Shown here: positions 9,755-20,130 of the stretch, piece by piece | How the letters are laid out: each line of letters begins with the position of its first letter | How positions within the stretch are numbered: the first letter of the stretch is position 1 | DNA from: Welwitschia mirabilis | Lineage: Eukaryota; Gnetophyta; Gnetopsida; Welwitschiales | Direction of reading: 5' to 3' | NCBI GenBank assembly: GCA_051453625.1 | Contig: JBOZIK010000001.1 | Span: forward strand, 92,580,326-92,615,519 | DNA length: 35,194 nt | The notes under the pieces: generated by a model | What the model was told of the DNA's origin: nothing | The model's database searches: none | The model's input: the letters and a program-made list of their open reading frames with translations, nothing else | Program-made: the position numbers and the translations under genes

Positions 9755-11076
9755 TGTTGGGAAATCAAAAGTGAGTGTTAATGTTAGCTGTTGATTGAGT
9801 GTTCCATATAGACACTCCCTCCAAAACAGGGCATGCTTTTCTGATCCTAATTGTCTGTTTACATCACAGAAGTACATCATCTTTATAGATTAGCTTGAAT
9901 GCTTTTGAATATTCATAGATGCTTATGAATGCTTGACGCTATTTTGGTCAATTCATAGTTTCCTTCAGAGTTCAGACGTTCTAGCATCTAAAAGGAGCAT
10001 TACTTGTATAGTTTTTTAAGAGAAGAATATAAAAGTTTAAATTGCTCTTATTTGAAGATATTGGAATCACAAAATCAACTATGTATGCAATTAATGTGAT
10101 GAATATTAACAATCTTTGTTAAATGCAAGTAGCTCCTATGCACAAGTAAAATCTGTGCAGACCAAAGCAAGTAAAATGCAAAAATAAGTAAATTAGTGCA
10201 CCAGTTTTTATAGTGATTCGGCTCTTTGCTTACTCCACTCTTAGGGGGTAGCAACAGCTTCCAGCCTTCTGCTTCCGTTAGTCTCTTTAAGCAACCTTAC
10301 AATACCCTTATCTCAACGGTTACCAACTTCTTACACTGCCCTTCTCCCAAGGAACTTAATAGCTTTGCCCAGCCTTGAGCATCCAACAAAGTAGTATAAG
10401 AAGATTTTGATGAAAGGTGTTTCTTATTGCGCACTGAACATCAGCATGATATTAGAATAGCTCACCATAAAAAGAATATCTTACTCTGATTCAGTAAAAA
10501 AAGATGGTTTTTTCAGTAATAAACTAGACCAGTTTTGAACAATACAAAAGCATCAGTCCTTTTTCCGGTGACTTTTGAACTTTTATAAATACACTACTGA
10601 AATATATTCATTGGAATCGCATACAATGTGCCTTTTGATTGAAGTGGCAGAAGAGCATTTGAGACGTTTGAGCTTTGACTTGTGCAACACAACGTTCATT
10701 AGGTTTAGCGTTCTGCACCCACGTTCACCTGGTCAAACGTCCCATTGTAAAAACTCAGATGTCCCAATTTAATTCCTAGTTTCTGTCAAAACCAAGAGCA
10801 ATCCCAGAAGTCCCAGTTTCACAAGTAGACGTCCCCATACTATTTGACCATACACAAGGCTGGACTTCCCGGTTTCACAAGGTGGATGTCCCCATACTAT
10901 TTAATGATACACATGGCCAAACATCCCAGTTTCATAGGGTGGATGTCCTGGTTCTATTGTCGTTCTTCAATCTAAAAACATCTTCTTGGTGACATTCCAT
11001 ATTGAGTCTACTTGTTAGGAGCTCTAGACTAACTACTTTGGTCTACTAGTCATCATTGAAACATATTTCTCCAACA
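9755..11076 (-). mobile_element. Probable 3' LTR of a Sirevirus-like Copia element
   Basis: The right border is well marked: on the - strand a purine-rich run (11092-11077) is followed by TGTTGGAGAAATATG, the typical TG start of a Copia LTR. The left border is proposed at TGTTGG (9755-9760), giving TGTTGG...CCAACA ends and a length near 1.3 kb, but this is only one candidate. No matching 5' LTR was found to the right, because the element is cut near 14530. The LTR holds a short tandem array at 10804-10950. It lies in the region following the last PWD exon. Confidence 0.5.
10804..10950. repeat. 56/57-bp imperfect tandem repeat inside the LTR
   Basis: Three units begin at the words gtcccagtttcacaag (10810), ttcccggtttcacaag (about 10866) and atcccagtttcatagg (about 10923). 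Each is followed by gtggatgtcc- or gtagacgtcc-type text, and the first two by ccatactattt. Spacing is 56 and 57 bases. Related gacgtc/gatgtc words occur nearby at about 10735-10765. Confidence 0.8.
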
Positions 11077-11161
11077 ATCTTCTCCTTTTCAAGGATGACA
11101 ACTTATTTGAATGCTTGATGAAGGGAACATCAGTAAGATGAATACTAATTGCTCCCCCTAA
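11077..11161 (-). promoter_or_regulatory. Polypurine tract(s) of the Sirevirus-like element
   Basis: On the - strand a purine run, GAAAAGGAGAAGAT, directly precedes the LTR start and is the likely primer for plus-strand DNA synthesis. A second purine run, TAGGGGGAGC (11160-11151), lies about 75 bases further inside and resembles PPTs of related elements. Which one was used cannot be told from sequence. Confidence 0.55.
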
Positions 11162-11191
11162 ATTTGTGCTTCGATTACCATCTATCAAAAC

Positions 11192-11215
11192 AAAAAAAAA
11201 AAAAAAAAAAAAAAA
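11192..11215 (+). repeat. A(24) homopolymer
   Basis: An uninterrupted run of 24 A lies just inside the LTR/PPT region of the Sirevirus-like element. It may be replication slippage or the tail of a small retroposed sequence. I see no such retroposed body next to it. Confidence 0.9.
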
Positions 11216-11759
11216 TCAAGATCCTGCACACAATACTAAACGCAAGATGGTCTTTGTAGAGAATTATCGCAAGGTTAACCTAATTTGATGAAAGATAAAA
11301 AAGCAGCTAGATAACGTGACAATGTGAACTTCGCATTAGAAAAGACCATGTATTGTTTTTGAAGAATATTACAAATGAAATGCCATAAAACACGACTTAC
11401 ACTTTTTGCCATAAACATAGATTAAGCACAATTTAAGCTTGTTACTTAGTATTACTTATTATTCCCTTTTGTCATCATTGAAAAACAATATGATGTAGGA
11501 CACTCAAGATAAAGAAAAAGCCGTTTATATTAAAAATATAGTTGAGAGTACAAAGAATGGATAGCTACTAAGTACAAAAAGATGGAGATATAGAGGGACA
11601 ATCAAAAGACAGTAATCAAATTAGCCATCCTGCTAAGATGTAGTAGGTTGCTTTCCCTGCTCCTCTTTTTCATCTGTTTCAAGAGGGATGTCGAGGCCAT
11701 ATGCAGAAGGTCCAAAGATGGTCTTTTCTTCTTTCTTGTGCACTTTTTCTATAGCGAGT

Positions 11760-11845
11760 TAGTCTCTAAGTGCAATATCTTTGACTTCGAGAATGGCCCT
11801 TTTTAGTCTCTAAGTGCAATATCTTTGACTTCGAGAATGGCCCTC
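11760..11845. repeat. Near-exact 44-bp tandem duplication
   Basis: The text tagtctctaagtgcaatatc continuing to gagaatggccct occurs at 11760 and again about 44 bases later, with no difference over about 41 bases. This is much less diverged than other repeats in the window. It is a recent slippage or an assembly artefact. Confidence 0.92.
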
Positions 11846-11949
11846 GTAAGATCTTCATTAGTAACAGGCTTTGAACTTGTACTGGAGCCCTCTTCTATAC
11901 ACTTCTTCTTTTGAGGAGTAGGAGTAAGGGTCTCCAATTCAGTAAAGAT

Positions 11950-12800
11950 ATTAATCTTTTAAAGAGAAAGGGGCCTAACTGGTCTAAGCACTTTTACCAA
12001 TTCCTCATTCTTATCGACTAGAAACTGATGATTTTCCAATAATACTATAATGAGTCCACCAAAAGGCAAGCTAGTATAGCTAGCAATAAGAAATTGACTC
12101 ATGTAAAACATAGTAAATTTACATGGAGTAATCCTTATACCAATACCAAAACAAAATAAAATGTATGCACATAGAGGTGAGACTTCATCTTTGTAACCCA
12201 ACTTTAGTACTAAGTTATGTGTGGAAATCTAAAGTAGAACTTCGTGGAATGGTTTCAGTTTGTTTGTAGGAATATTTGCCCTCTATAAGATATGGCTTCC
12301 ACACAATTCGTCTCTAAGTATTTCTTTAGAAATTGCTTCTGATAAAGAACTCACATTGGTGATTTCTCGAAAAGGACCTTCATTCAAATAACCACTAACT
12401 AAAGAAATGGCCTCTAAATCTATGTCTACTAGTCTGCCAAACACTTTTGTAGAAAACTTTCAATCAACAGGGTCAAAAAGATAGCATTGCAGTAAAACAA
12501 CTATACTATTTTATCAGAAGCTTTTTTGTCAGGGTCCAAAGCATACATCCAATCCTGTTCTTCAAATTTATGTGCAGTCCTGACTTCATGCCTAAAGGAT
12601 TCATAGTTTGTCCTTCTTTCTGGGCAATGGGCCTTTTGGAGAAGTAATTGAACTAGGTCTTGTGATTTTTTGGAGTCAAGAACCATTCCTCTTCTCAGGT
12701 AGGTTCTTTTCCCTTTTTGGAAGCAGCAAGCTTTGTTCTGACCATGATGAGATGCAGCAGATGACATAAAGGATAAAAGACAAAGGGTCAGAGGAAGACA
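11950..12800 (-). pseudogene. Extra frame between pol and LTR, plant-transposon-domain-like
   Basis: The - strand holds a broken frame of about 250 codons between RNase H and the 3' LTR. Open pieces are 12767-12501 and 12201-11959, joined by a stretch that reads KVFGRLVDIDLEAISLVSGY, GPFREITNVSSLSEAISKEI and NKLKPFHEVLL with in-frame stops. The last piece continues LGYKDEVSPLCAYILFCFGI, then MSQFLIASYTSLPFGGLI. The order and the PFGGLI-type ending recall the domain often named putative plant transposon protein, found near plant retroelements. This is resemblance from memory, not a search. At least three stops interrupt it. Sireviruses often carry an additional frame after pol, which suits this position. 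Confidence 0.5.
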
Positions 12801-13253
12801 AGGAAAATGATAGAAGAATGAATGAAAATGACTTCATGTTGATATTTAAAGACTTAAGAGAAATAGGACGTCTACATTAAGTTACGTCCATGGAGAAGAG
12901 TAGACGTCTGGCTTGAAAACAAGGGATGTCTAGGTTTTAAGAAACAAGATTTTTTACAGAATGAAATTGCAAACATAGGGATAAAAAGACAAGACGTCTG
13001 AGATTGTAATAAAAATCAATTTTAACCCAGAAAACATAGATTTTTGATTTAAGCTAATCTTGATAAATGAATTTGACTAGAACCAAAAGAAACAAAGTTT
13101 ACAACCAACTTTAGAGAATATGCAACACATAGTCGAGTTATTTCAAATTTGAGACTGAAGAAATCTAGCTTGATGATGACAAAGGTGAGTTTAATTTTAA
13201 ACAAAAGCTTATTTTAAGCTATATGGGGACAAGCCCCTATCCCTAGATTTTCC

Positions 13254-13884
13254 CTAAGAAAAACAAATCTCTCTTTGCTTAAACTCTTTTGTCATAATAT
13301 CAGCTATTTGATCATTTATTGAAATATACCCTAATGAAATCACTTGACATTGAGCTTGCTCATGAATGAAATGATGTCCACTGTCAATATGTTTGGTTCT
13401 ACAATATTGGATATGACTTTTAGTTATGTTAATGGCATTTATGTTGTCACAATAAAGTTTGATTGTATCGACTTTGACACCAGAGTCCACCATCATTTGT
13501 CTTACCCATAGCAATTGAGCACAATAGGCACCTAGTGCAATATGCTTGGTTTCAGTTGTTGATAAGGATGTAGTATTTTGCTTCTTGCTTAACTAAGAGA
13601 CTAGACAATTACTCATATAAAAGGAGGCTCCACTAATGCTTTTTCAATCATCTGTACGCCCACCCAATCTACATCACTATAACCCACAAATCAAGTGTGG
13701 TGTCATGAGGATACCACAAACCATAATTTTGCATATACTTAAGGTATATCAAGATTTTCTTGACACATATTAAATGAGAGCCTTTTGAGTCCGACTGATA
13801 TCTGGCGCAAACTCCTGCACTGTGAGCTATAATAGGTCTACTAGCCATTACATATAACAAATTACCAATCAATCCTCTGTACAA
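13254..13884 (-). pseudogene. Copia RNase H region of the Sirevirus-like element
   Basis: Two open pieces on the - strand form the end of pol. The first (13884-13669) reads YRGLIGNLLYVMASRPIIAH then ARYQSDSKGSHL and ILIYLKYMQNYGLWYP, which is the connection between RT and RNase H. The second (13514-13254) reads LYCDNINAINITKS, RTKHIDSGHHFIHEQ and NDQIADIMTKEF, which is the RNase H C-terminal half with YCDN and KHID. A frame break and missing text separate them. RNase H would degrade the RNA strand of the RNA/DNA hybrid. Confidence 0.85.
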
Positions 13885-14530
13885 TGTCTAATATACCTAT
13901 TTGCCTAATTCATTTCTACTAATTTTAGTGTTTCTTAATAAAGGAGTCTTATTCCTTGGAATTGATCATCTCGTACTTAGCTAACACTTGTTGAATGTAT
14001 TTGGATTTGTTGATGAATATTTCATCTTGAAGTTTTTTAATTTGAAGCTACAAAAAGAAGTTTAGTTTACCAACTAAGCTCATTTCAAATTCATTTTTCA
14101 TATGTTTGGCAAAATGTTGAGCAAGAGAATCCTTTGTTGACTGTAACAGTATATCATTAACATAAATCTGAACAATCAAAATGTCTTGATTTCATGTCTT
14201 ATAAATAATGTTGGATCTATAGTCCCCTTAAAAAATCCATTATCAACTAGAAAAGAATTTAATCTCTCAAACCAAGCTCTTGGAGTTTGCTTCAAACTAT
14301 ATAAATCTTTGTTCACTTTGTACATATGTTTAGGAAATTTATGATCAATGAAATTAGGGGTTGAGCAACATAAACTTCTTCCTTGGTATAACCATTAAGA
14401 AAAGCACTTTTGACGTCCATCTGATATAACTTGATTTTATGATAACAAACAAAAGGGAGTAACATCCTCATGGCTTCAAATCTAGCAACTGGAGCAGAGG
14501 TTTCACCACAATCAATTCCTTCCTATAAGG
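13885..14530 (-). pseudogene. Copia reverse transcriptase remnant, 5' truncated
   Basis: On the - strand from about 14530 leftwards the sequence reads GIDCGETSAPVARFEAMRML, then YQMDVKSAFLNGYTKEEVYV, then after several breaks LIVQIYVNDILLQSTKDSLA, and EFEMSLVGKLNFFL. This is the Copia RT palm. The catalytic YVDD is YVND, so the enzyme should be dead. Right of about 14530 the match stops abruptly; integrase, protease, gag and the 5' LTR are missing, so the element is truncated there by deletion or later insertion. Confidence 0.85.
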
Positions 14531-15079
14531 TACAATAGATTGGCATCACTGGTCTCGTAGAATAGAGGTCCAATGTATGAGTATGAACAATACACTATTC
14601 TAACCCCCACCCTAGTACAATAGGTGGGTACTTCTGCTCTGATAAAATGTAGTCGAATGTGCAATCATGAATAAGATAATGCATCTAGTCTAGTATAACA
14701 GATGCCCATTGTATTTTTGTGTATGTATGTCACCAGAATTTATACAAGATCACTGACTTAACCTTCAAGTGTTTTCTTTTGGATCGTTAATTAGTTCTGA
14801 TTAAATCGTACCCATTGTGACTGCTAGTGATACAAGTTTTTGGACATCTGAACTAATGATTATACCATCACCCCACATCAGTCAAGCTGCTAGTTCAATC
14901 CTTAAAATTGTAATTTGGTTAAAAACTTGTAATTCTATTTTTAATTGAGTTCATAAGCAGGAGATTTTCATCCCAAGGGGAAACTAGGTAAGAATTAGAT
15001 GTTTAGTAGTACGACGTGATTTTCTTTGTAGGATGTTTGAAACTACTATAGCAAAGCTGAAGTAAATGGATAATTTGAA
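14531..15079. other. Unassigned stretch between retroelements
   Basis: This follows the abrupt end of the Sirevirus-like RT and precedes a relative of the intron repeat. I see no exon, LTR border or RNA gene in it. Confidence 0.4.
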
Positions 15080-15450
15080 ATGTGGATGAATAATATCAGA
15101 AAATGCTAGAAATCATACAGAGACAATGAAACTAGAAGAAATAGATTGCGCGTGTGTAGCAAAAATGCACCTTTTAATACTTAGTATAGCATTTGCAAGG
15201 GCTCATTCATGCCCTAAATGTTGCAGCAACATGGGAGACTGAAAAAAGGCTCTTATTTGAGCTTTGAGAAAGCCACAGAGTTGGAGAGGATGCTGTTTGG
15301 GTTGGAGGAATGTTGTGTAGTGGACTATCCTGAGGTTTGAAGAAGGATGGATGATTGAAGTGATGGTAAACTGGCATTAGATTCTAAAATGGATGGCTTG
15401 GTGAAGTATTTATATAAAAAATTAGCGTTTAACGTGACCGATGACATGTC
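15080..15450. repeat. Fourth relative of the PWD-intron repeat
   Basis: This resembles copies A, C and B in order: aaatgctagaaatcatacag, then a GCATTTGCAAGGGCTCATTC block matching the ttacaaggcacccatg block, then ggatgattgaagtgatgg, and a tggcattagattctaaaatg to tatttata segment. The similarity is patchy but collinear. It shows that the family is dispersed and not limited to the PWD intron. Confidence 0.5.
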
Positions 15451-15519
15451 AAAAGGTCATAGATTAACCGTAAAATGATTTTATGAATATATCTTTACAT
15501 CCAAGATGATAGATATTTG

Positions 15520-15948
15520 TGAAGCCAAATATATTTTTTTATGTCTTTACTATAAAGTTCTAACACTTTTTATCTTATAAAAGTGTGCCTTTTAATAAAG
15601 TCACCTTAGGTTATTAGGGTGTTCTATTTTCATTTTTAAAGTATATTTAATGGCATATACCAAAATAAATTTAGGGTTTTTGAGGGTTTATAACCTTACA
15701 TATATATAATCCTGCTTTAGGGTTTATTGTAGATGTGTAAAGAGGAATGACAGTTCTTCACTATTGGACATATAGTTTGGAAGCCTTGGCGTTGGTCTTA
15801 GCTTGTAATCTTTGTTTGTGATTCATAGAAGATCATTTTGTGTGTTGTTTTCCTTTTATTTCTTTTGTTTTTCTTTTTCTCTGTGTTACTCTTTCTCTAT
15901 TATTGGATAAATCTCTAGGACCTACTTTTGTTGGATGTTGTTGTAACA
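15520..15948 (+). mobile_element. 5' LTR of a gag-only Copia derivative
   Basis: About 429 bp, starting tgaagccaaat and ending ...gtaaca, directly before a primer-binding site. It aligns along its length with 18881-19321: taataaagtcac, ttattagg-tgtt, gtttataacct/ggtttacaacca, tataatcctgcttt/tataattttacttt, and the agcttgtaat/gtcttgtaat segment. The two LTRs differ at many positions, which points to an old insertion. No matching target-site duplication was found at 15515-15519 versus 19322-19326. Confidence 0.85.
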
Positions 15949-15950
15949 AG

Positions 15951-15962
15951 TGGTATTAGAGC
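15951..15962 (+). promoter_or_regulatory. Primer-binding site, initiator tRNA-Met type
   Basis: The word tggtattagagc lies two bases after the end of the 5' LTR. It differs at one position from TGGTATCAGAGC, the complement of the 3' end of plant initiator tRNA-Met, the usual primer of Copia and many Gypsy elements. It fixes the + orientation of the element. Confidence 0.9.
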
Positions 15963-17839
15963 TTGGATTTGGCAATGGTCTTAGAAGTTATTGGTTTGTG
16001 TAGTAGACCATAGTGAAACCCACATGCATGGAATGCATTCATTCAAATTTTTAGGCATCCATGTAATCATATCTCAAACATCAACATCGTTTTGTATTCA
16101 TGAATTTCTCTAACTTTTCAATGATTTGCTATATTAGTAGTGCCTTCAAACATAAAATCCTCTCATCCCATGTTGTTCTAGAGGTTTTCACATAGTTAGC
16201 TACCATTGCAGATTTCATGTATTTTTATATTAGGGGGAAATATTGTGCATGATGGAGACAACAATTGATAACTACATAATTTTTGTTTTTTTAATCCCTT
16301 AAACTTGAGAAATTTGTTTCTATGGAGGGTATAAATACCCCTTTTGTGATGATATGTCACTAATCAAGTTCTAATCCATGGTTTTACTAAAAATCTATCA
16401 TGGTGGACTGCATGTTGGCTTTTTCTATGTAGGCCAGATGAAGCAAATCCAGACTTTGTCAAACATCTACTTCTTCAATAGACCATCACAATCATCTAGA
16501 AGGCTTGCATCATTGCCCTTCTATGGCTTTGTGGAACTCGTCTTCATTATATTGAATATCAAGTGCCAAATTGACATTTTTAGACTAGCAAACTAAACTG
16601 AAAAAGTCAAAGCGGGAAATTGATGAAATGGATCAACTTGATTAACTTCATTGTTAAGCATTCTTAAACCTTGACTAGATTATGACAAGAAAATATAATC
16701 TTGCTGTAAAAGGAGAAATAATTTGAAGGGTTTGGGCACCCTTTATTTTTTGGCTTTACATCACATTCTTAACTGTTCATTTCATCTATTGTCATACTTC
16801 ATCCAATCCCTTACTCCCTCATTAACCATTAATACCTTTGTAACTTGCATGGCTATGATGACAAGTTGTCTCTTCATGTCATTCTAAACCCCTTTTCTCC
16901 CTCCCTAACTAGGAGGGGGTAATTGTTTCATTAGGAAACTCCCTTGCCAAGCTTAAAGGCAATTTTGTACTTCATTGTTGCCTGGTTGCACCTTTGCATT
17001 GATAGTTAATGAAGTTTGATTACTGATAGTTTCTCTTACATTGCTCTCATCTTTGACGCATTTATGACTGGAATAATAAAACTTGAATGTTCTTTTGATG
17101 CTTTTATTAATGATCATCACTTTAATGCTTTGTTACTATTTAAAAGTTAAGATGATCAATGTGTTAATGTTCATGACATTTGTTGTGCTTAGAATTTCAT
17201 ACATTGCATTGTAAGATGATCCAACTCTAAGTAGTGGTGATATCGTTCAATGTCACAAGTGCATTTTCTATTCTTTAATGGCATTCAAGGTCTTGAGCAA
17301 ATGATCCCTTGTTAGCACATAACACCCTCGTTCTTTAAGAATTAATCATATTGGATTACAAGAGATGATTGTGATTCATGCAGTTTCTTTGATGGAGGCT
17401 TGCTTAGGATTGTCTTATGACAATGATCACTTCTTATGGCTAGGAGGAGAAACATTCATCTATTGTTTAATCTCTTTAAAAGTATTGTGTGTGGTACTAA
17501 ATCATTGTTTGATTTGGTTTGAACACATTATAAGTAAGCACTTGGAATTCCTTTGCATTTCCCATGGACGAACAACATTACTGTTACCTTATACGACAAT
17601 TAACAATCCTAGTTTATATCTAAAAGTGCTGACCTTTACCTTGGCATCTAGGGCATAATTCTCCTTTCAACGAATGCATTCTATAACATAAGGCAACTCT
17701 CAATCTCTTTCTTGAATATCATTAACGAAGACATAGCAACAAGCATTCCGGGCTACAAGTTTGAGGATTGTAATTATGGGTTGTTCAAGACTGTGTAGAG
17801 AACTTTTATGAATTTGATCTTGAGCTATTTATACAACGA
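15963..17839 (+). other. Internal leader region of the gag-only element
   Basis: Nearly 1.9 kb separates the PBS from the first gag similarity, far more than a normal Copia leader. Open frames such as 16378-16596 and 17365-17658 carry no motif I recognise. The stretch may be a decayed insertion or a non-coding spacer as in large retrotransposon derivatives. Confidence 0.45.
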
Positions 17840-18310
17840 CCAAGTGTTAAATATGCTTTTATTACCATTGATGAATAAAAGAAAATGGGTCCAAAAGCAT
17901 TGGCAATTATTCCACATTATTTGGATGATTTGATTCTTACAAACATGCAAGATGGAACCTTTGCACATGTTTTCTGTCGAAGATTGGAAGTGCTCTATCA
18001 AACAATAACTAATTGTGTCTTCTTGCATAAATACTGCACAACTTGAGCCTAGCAAGGAATGAATTCATGATTGTTTATCTTTCGCATTTCAACATCATTG
18101 GCTATAATTAGGGTAAAGATGTCTAGCCAAGTGATGACGTTTTTGAGTTTATTGTCTAAGTCTTGGGAAAATCTGAGTTTGATTAGCAACACCATGTATG
18201 CACTAGATTTTGACAAGGTTGTGGATGTTGGTTTGGTTGGGAACCTTGAATATTCATCTAACAACATTAACTTCTTAAGTAATGAGGCTTTGTATGGTAG
18301 TGAGAAATAG
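17840..18310 (+). pseudogene. Decayed Copia gag
   Basis: The + strand reads, across stops and at least one frame shift, KMGPKALAIIPHYLDDLI, RRLEVLYQTITNCVFLHK, NLSLARNEFMIVYLSHFN and then an open piece SSQVMTFLSLLSKSWENLSL, ALDFDKVV and NINFLSNEALYGSEK. The order matches Copia gag (UBN2-type): a KALAII..L helix, a W/RLE.LYQ segment, FL..L, hydrophobic LPKSW.NL, L.F..VV..L and a SSEAL.. tail. No CCHC zinc knuckle follows. Gag would form the particle that packages element RNA; this copy could not. Confidence 0.72.
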
Positions 18311-18880
18311 GGAAAAACATGATCAAGATGCCTATAGTATTACAAGAAAAGATATATCATGAAAGAATTTCCTACACTTAGATGTGATGATTTTGCCTCT
18401 AAAGTCAGATCTTCTAGACAGGTTTGCTTTCACTATGGAAGACTATATTTCGTTCTAGCATTATTGAGTTGGGCAATTGCTTTTCTCCCAAGGTAGTCAC
18501 TAAAAACAAGTGAAAGTTTTACATATTTTTCCTTTTGTTTGTCTAGTTGTGTTGATATTGTTTCGGCCATGTGTGTGTCTTGGATTTGTTGGTAGTTTAC
18601 AAGACCACATTCAGAGGCTTTTGTAACATGGTATTTGTATTTGTTTTTTTGATGTTGTCTGATGTGTATTTCTAGGCTTGAAGATGCAAGTCTTAATCTA
18701 CATTTTTTTGTAGAGATGTTCCTTATGTGATAGTCTACGTCACAGTGGTTCTTTTGCATGCTTCAATCCATGTTTGCAAATGATGAACAAGGGATTTTAG
18801 AATGATAGCAGTGTTCCAGCATGGATTTTTGTCATTCTGTTTTGGAGAGGCATAGATTTTTCTTCAAGTGGGAGATTTAG
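18311..18880 (+). other. Region between gag and PPT; no pol recognised
   Basis: A normal Copia element would have protease, integrase, RT and RNase H here (more than 3 kb). Only about 570 bp are present, with no pol motif on either strand. It ends in the polypurine tract tcaagtgggagatt (about 18864-18877) just before the 3' LTR. Confidence 0.65.
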
Positions 18881-19321
18881 TGAAGCCAAATGTATATTTT
18901 TTTTGTCCATTTTATTTCTGTGAAGCTTAACCCATTTCATATTGTAAAAGTGAGCTTTTTAATAAAGTCACTTTAGATTATTAGGATGTTTTATTTTAAA
19001 GTACATTTAAGGCCATGTGTCAAATTAAATCTAGGTTTTTCTAGGTTTACAACCATGTATGTCTATATAATTTTACTTTGGGGTCTATTGTGGATTTGTG
19101 AGTAAAGTGATTGGTCTCCACTATAAGGTTTATAGCATGGAGGCCCTAGCTTGAAAACATTGGTCTTGTCTTGTAATATAGGTTCATGATTAATGGAAAA
19201 TCATTGTTTGGGCTCCTGTCCGATAATTTCCCTTGTATATTTCTTTCTGGTTTTGTGTTAGTATTTCTCTGTTGATGGACAAATCAGTTTGATTTGCTTG
19301 TGCGACATGTCTTTTAAAACA
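18881..19321 (+). mobile_element. 3' LTR of the gag-only Copia derivative
   Basis: About 441 bp, starting tgaagccaaatg after the PPT and ending near cttttaaaaca. It pairs with the LTR at 15520-15948. The last 60 bases are the least similar part, so the right border is approximate. Confidence 0.82.
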
Positions 19322-19914
19322 AACCAGGTTTTAAGGCTACTCTATACATCTAATAGAGGTCCAACACACAAGGTGTTGACATTAGATTCCCACAAGGTAA
19401 TATGGACTTTAGGAAGCTAATGTGGTTGTCAAGGCATTTTAGAAGCTAATGTACATGCCCTAGATGTTGAGATTGGATGCCCATAGCTTTAAAACAGTTA
19501 AAGTGTTAGGATTTTAGTGGTTCTATGTGGAAATTTCGAACTTTGGTGTTTAGATGGAGGTAATAAGGAAGTCAAAAGGCTGATTCGTTGTTGAGGGATG
19601 ACTCACGATACTGCATCATATACTAATACTTCAAAATTTGATCTCACAAAGTCTAATTGACACTGCATGAATGTGTGACAACAAATAAATTTGTGTTGGA
19701 ATTCTGTTAAATGGATAATATAAATCCTGCCTTCCATTTAGGAAAACCTCTGGTTATAAGGAGAATGCTCTCAAGATTTTCCAGCCTCCAGCATGCCCTG
19801 CAAGGCACACATATTAAACCCTAAGCAATCTACCTCTCCTTATGTGTATGACTTCCCCAGCACCAAATATCATAAGCTTGCTTCAAAATCACATGTGTTT
19901 AAGGGTTCCTAGTC
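19322..19914. other. Unassigned stretch left of the first large gap
   Basis: The sequence contains a direct echo of short words (gaagctaatgt near 19415 and again near 19443). It does not resemble the 226-bp LTR expected for the element to its right. No exon recognised. Confidence 0.4.
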
Positions 19915-20014
19915 NNNNNNNNNNNNNNNNNNNNNNNNNNNNNNNNNNNNNNNNNNNNNNNNNNNNNNNNNNNNNNNNNNNNNNNNNNNNNNNNNNNNNN
20001 NNNNNNNNNNNNNN
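19915..20014. other. Assembly gap (100 N)
   Basis: One hundred N, a size often used for gaps of unknown length. It removes most of the 3' LTR of the element to its right. Confidence 0.95.
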
Positions 20015-20021
20015 ACACACT

Positions 20022-20040
20022 CCAACAATCTCCCACTTGG
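20022..20040 (-). promoter_or_regulatory. PPT and 3' LTR start of the Copia element
   Basis: On the - strand, CCAAGTGGGAGAT is followed by TGTTGGAGTGTGT. The last 14 or so bases equal the start of the 5' LTR at 24935 leftwards, which shows that both ends belong to one family. Confidence 0.88.
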
Positions 20041-20130
20041 AGACTGATCTATAGGGGCATCAACAAAACTTATGTAATCTTTCTCTTTTTCCATGAACTC
20101 CAACAACTCTAGCGCGATGCCTTTTCATCA

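Noticed and set aside
18433-18759. 108-codon frame on the - strand within the gag-only element
   Set aside because: It opposes the element's own orientation and has no recognisable motif; treated as antisense noise.
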